DNA of 8,127 nucleotides from an uncultured Helicobacteraceae bacterium (GTDB lineage: Bacteria; Campylobacterota; Campylobacteria; Campylobacterales; Sulfurimonadaceae): positions 1 through 8,127 of the forward strand of contig CAIUZU010000165.1 in NCBI GenBank assembly GCA_903903705.1, written 5' to 3'. Made by a program: the position numbers and the translations under genes. Of this stretch, positions 6,673 through 8,127 are shown piece by piece (the first letter of the stretch is position 1; the number at the start of each line of letters is the position of its first letter). Under the pieces are notes generated by a model. That model searched no databases. It worked only from the letters and a program-made list of their open reading frames with translations, and was not told the origin of the DNA.

Positions 6673-7139
6673 GATTCGTATACTACCAAGCCGTAATCAT
6701 TTTTTAGATTGTAAAATGTGGAGTTTGAGGTAATATCGAGGTCTTTAATTTTTCCAAGCTGTATAATAGAATTTTTATCTACTTTTATGCCGAATTCTAA
6801 AAAAAATTTCTTTATATTTACAAACTTTACATCTTCAACAAATTTGTACTCAAACTCTTTGTAAAGCTTCATCCTGTCGAATGAGAATATATGTTCACTT
6901 ACATGCAGTCTGTCAGAGGCGTATTTTATAGGCAAATGTCCTGATAGGTCTGTTAATATCTTCTCTACATGTTGATGTTTTTGCGGCAGAGTGTTTTTTT
7001 GAATAAAAAGATATTTATTGTTTAGTTTTAAACTAGGGGTGCTTTTCCAATATTTATATGCAGGATTCGATACGCCCAACTTTGATGAAACCTCTCGCCA
7101 AAGCCAATAGGAGTTAAGTGTATTTGGCAAATATGACAT
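6669..7139 (-). CDS. Unrecognised 156-residue protein with HTH-like N-terminal segment
   Basis: I do not recognise the family. This is the first gene of the - strand operon, with AAGGAG at 7148-7153 about 8 bases before the ATG and a good promoter further up. It has no signal peptide, membrane helix or cysteine. Residues 13-32 (LWREVSSKLGVSNPAYKYWK) read like a helix-turn-helix of the excisionase/MerR kind, where the typical pattern is a helix, LGVS, then a recognition helix ending in YW. A second similar segment, ASDRLHVSEHIFSFD, lies at 74-88. The C-terminal half (about 95-156) is mixed alpha/beta with many Lys, Phe and Asp. Its stop overlaps the ATG of the TPR gene (ATGA). DNA binding, perhaps autoregulation of the operon, is an inference from the HTH look only. 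Confidence 0.7.
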   Translation of the reverse strand: MSYLPNTLNSYWLWREVSSKLGVSNPAYKYWKSTPSLKLNNKYLFIQKNTLPQKHQHVEKILTDLSGHLPIKYASDRLHVSEHIFSFDRMKLYKEFEYKFVEDVKFVNIKKFFLEFGIKVDKNSIIQLGKIKDLDITSNSTFYNLKNDYGLVVYES

Positions 7140-7167
7140 CTCACTGACTCCTTGATTTTAAAAATCT

Positions 7168-7196
7168 ATTATATAGTTTTTGGTTAAAAGTTACAA
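7168..7196 (-). promoter_or_regulatory. Sigma70-type promoter of the five-gene operon
   Basis: On the - strand TTGTAA (7191-7196) is followed after 17 bases by TATAAT (7168-7173). The -10 box is perfect, the -35 box matches TTGACA at four of six positions, and the spacing is ideal. Transcription would begin near 7161 and give a leader of about 22 bases carrying AAGGAG. It lies immediately after the YeiH-family stop codon, in a 61-base gap with no visible hairpin terminator, so some read-through from the transporter gene is also possible. Confidence 0.7.
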
Positions 7197-7200
7197 GCGG

Positions 7201-8127
7201 TTAAAATACCGCCACAATCCATTTTGTAATAAAGTATCCGCCTACCATAAGCCAAGCAAACATAACGCCGGCAGTGTAGATAGGAGCTAGCCCCAAACCT
7301 TTGAATTTTGAAAATATCGTACCCATTCCAAGTGCTGTCATAGCCATTGTAAGTAAAAAAGTATCTATTTCATTTATAAGAGCTACTATATTTTGAGGTA
7401 AAAGCCCAAGTGAGTTAAATCCTGCCATGCCGATAAAATAGACCGCAAACCAAGGGATAACAAGTTTTACTCCGCCTGCTTCTGCTCCGCTTCCCTTTGC
7501 ACTGTATGAGAGGTAGATTCCCAAGATGATAAGCATCGGCGCAATCATAATAACTCTTGTCATCTTAACTATTACCGCCGAGTTTGCCATCTCTTCGCTT
7601 GCTCCCGGCACCGATGCCGGAACCGCGACTACTTGAGCAACTTCATGGATTGTTCCGCCGACATAGATACCGAACTCTTTTGCGCTCATGTCAAAAACAC
7701 CCATATTGTAGAGTGCCGGATATAAAAACATTGCTATCGTTCCAAATAGAACAACCATCGAGACGGCGATTGCCGCTTTATGCTCCTCTGCTTTTAAAAC
7801 AGGTTCTGTTGCTAAAACGGCTGCTGCTCCGCAAACGGAAGCTCCGGCAGCACTTAGCATTGAAGTGTCTCTATCCATCTTAAATAGCTTTTGACCTGCC
7901 CAAGTTCCAAGCACGAATGTAGTGGAGAGCATGATAAGTGAGACCATAAAGCCCTCAACCCCGACCTCTGCAATTTGCTGAAAAGTGATGCGAAAACCGT
8001 AAAAAACTATGGCAAAACGCAAAATCTTTTTGGCAGAAAAAGTTATTCCGCCGCTCCACTCTTTTGGAGTATTGTTATGAAGCGTATTTGCATAAAAAAT
8101 ACCTATAACGATACCTATAACAAGAGG
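7201..8127 (-). CDS. yeiH: YeiH/UPF0324-family membrane transporter (putative sulfate exporter family), 5' end outside the window
   Basis: An inner-membrane protein of the YeiH family (PF03601 type), partial at its N-terminus. The frame stays open to the window edge, and the residues before the first candidate start still match the family (PLVIGIVIGIFYANT, then FSAKKILRFAIVFYGFR), so the internal TTG at 8022 is not the true start. The 308 visible residues hold about eight or nine hydrophobic helices. Recognisable segments are SAAGASVCGAAAVLAT, GGTIHEVAQVVAV with its conserved His/Glu within a helix, and the FNSLGLLP region near the C-terminus. Database names call this a putative sulfate exporter, but the substrate is not well proven. 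The gene ends in TAA right beside the operon promoter. Promoter and ribosome site are not visible. Confidence 0.9.
   Translation of the reverse strand, partial: PLVIGIVIGIFYANTLHNNTPKEWSGGITFSAKKILRFAIVFYGFRITFQQIAEVGVEGFMVSLIMLSTTFVLGTWAGQKLFKMDRDTSMLSAAGASVCGAAAVLATEPVLKAEEHKAAIAVSMVVLFGTIAMFLYPALYNMGVFDMSAKEFGIYVGGTIHEVAQVVAVPASVPGASEEMANSAVIVKMTRVIMIAPMLIILGIYLSYSAKGSGAEAGGVKLVIPWFAVYFIGMAGFNSLGLLPQNIVALINEIDTFLLTMAMTALGMGTIFSKFKGLGLAPIYTAGVMFAWLMVGGYFITKWIVAVF

Noticed and set aside
7584..7883. 99-residue open frame on the + strand
   Set aside because: It is antisense to the YeiH-family gene and rich in Leu, Arg and Pro, as expected from a reversed membrane-protein frame.
8020..8022. 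TTG codon as the start of the YeiH-family gene
   Set aside because: The frame stays open to the window edge, and the 35 residues before this codon still match the family, so the gene is partial here.

Overview
The window looks like chromosomal core DNA from a low-GC member of the Campylobacterota, most like a Sulfurimonas-type organism. The evidence is the AT-rich base composition, the protein sequences, promoters with good TATAAT boxes but weak or absent -35 elements, and the block TPR protein - rnhA - rnc - aroC, which I recall as a recurring gene order in this phylum (memory, not checked). I see no transposase, integrase, CRISPR array, tRNA or rRNA. No intergenic gap reaches 300 bases, and nearly all the sequence is coding.

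Left part, + strand (1-3446). An OmpA/OprF-type outer-membrane protein is followed with no gap by mobA (molybdenum cofactor nucleotide transfer). A short intergenic region with a TATAAT box then starts a second unit: moaC (molybdopterin precursor synthesis), a small DUF493 protein whose GTG start lies inside the end of moaC, and an unrecognised 323-residue all-helical protein. A 12-bp perfect hairpin at 3434-3461 ends this unit and separates it from the convergent unit on the right.

Right part, - strand (3470-8127). Read in the direction of transcription, the 3' part of a YeiH/UPF0324 membrane transporter runs in from the right edge. Next comes a clear sigma70-type promoter (TTGTAA, 17 bases, TATAAT) and a tight five-gene operon: a 156-residue unknown with HTH-like segments, a membrane-anchored TPR protein with a C-terminal four-cysteine motif laid out like LapB/YciM, rnhA (RNase HI), rnc (RNase III) and aroC (chorismate synthase). 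Every junction in this operon overlaps (ATGA, 26 bases, ATGA, GTGA), which points to translational coupling. The operon joins envelope, RNA-processing and shikimate functions and has no single obvious pathway theme.

I found no clearly undescribed system. The points most worth a second look are an Asn in place of a metal-binding Asp in RNase III, the LapB-like architecture of the TPR protein, and the two proteins I cannot assign (156 and 323 residues).
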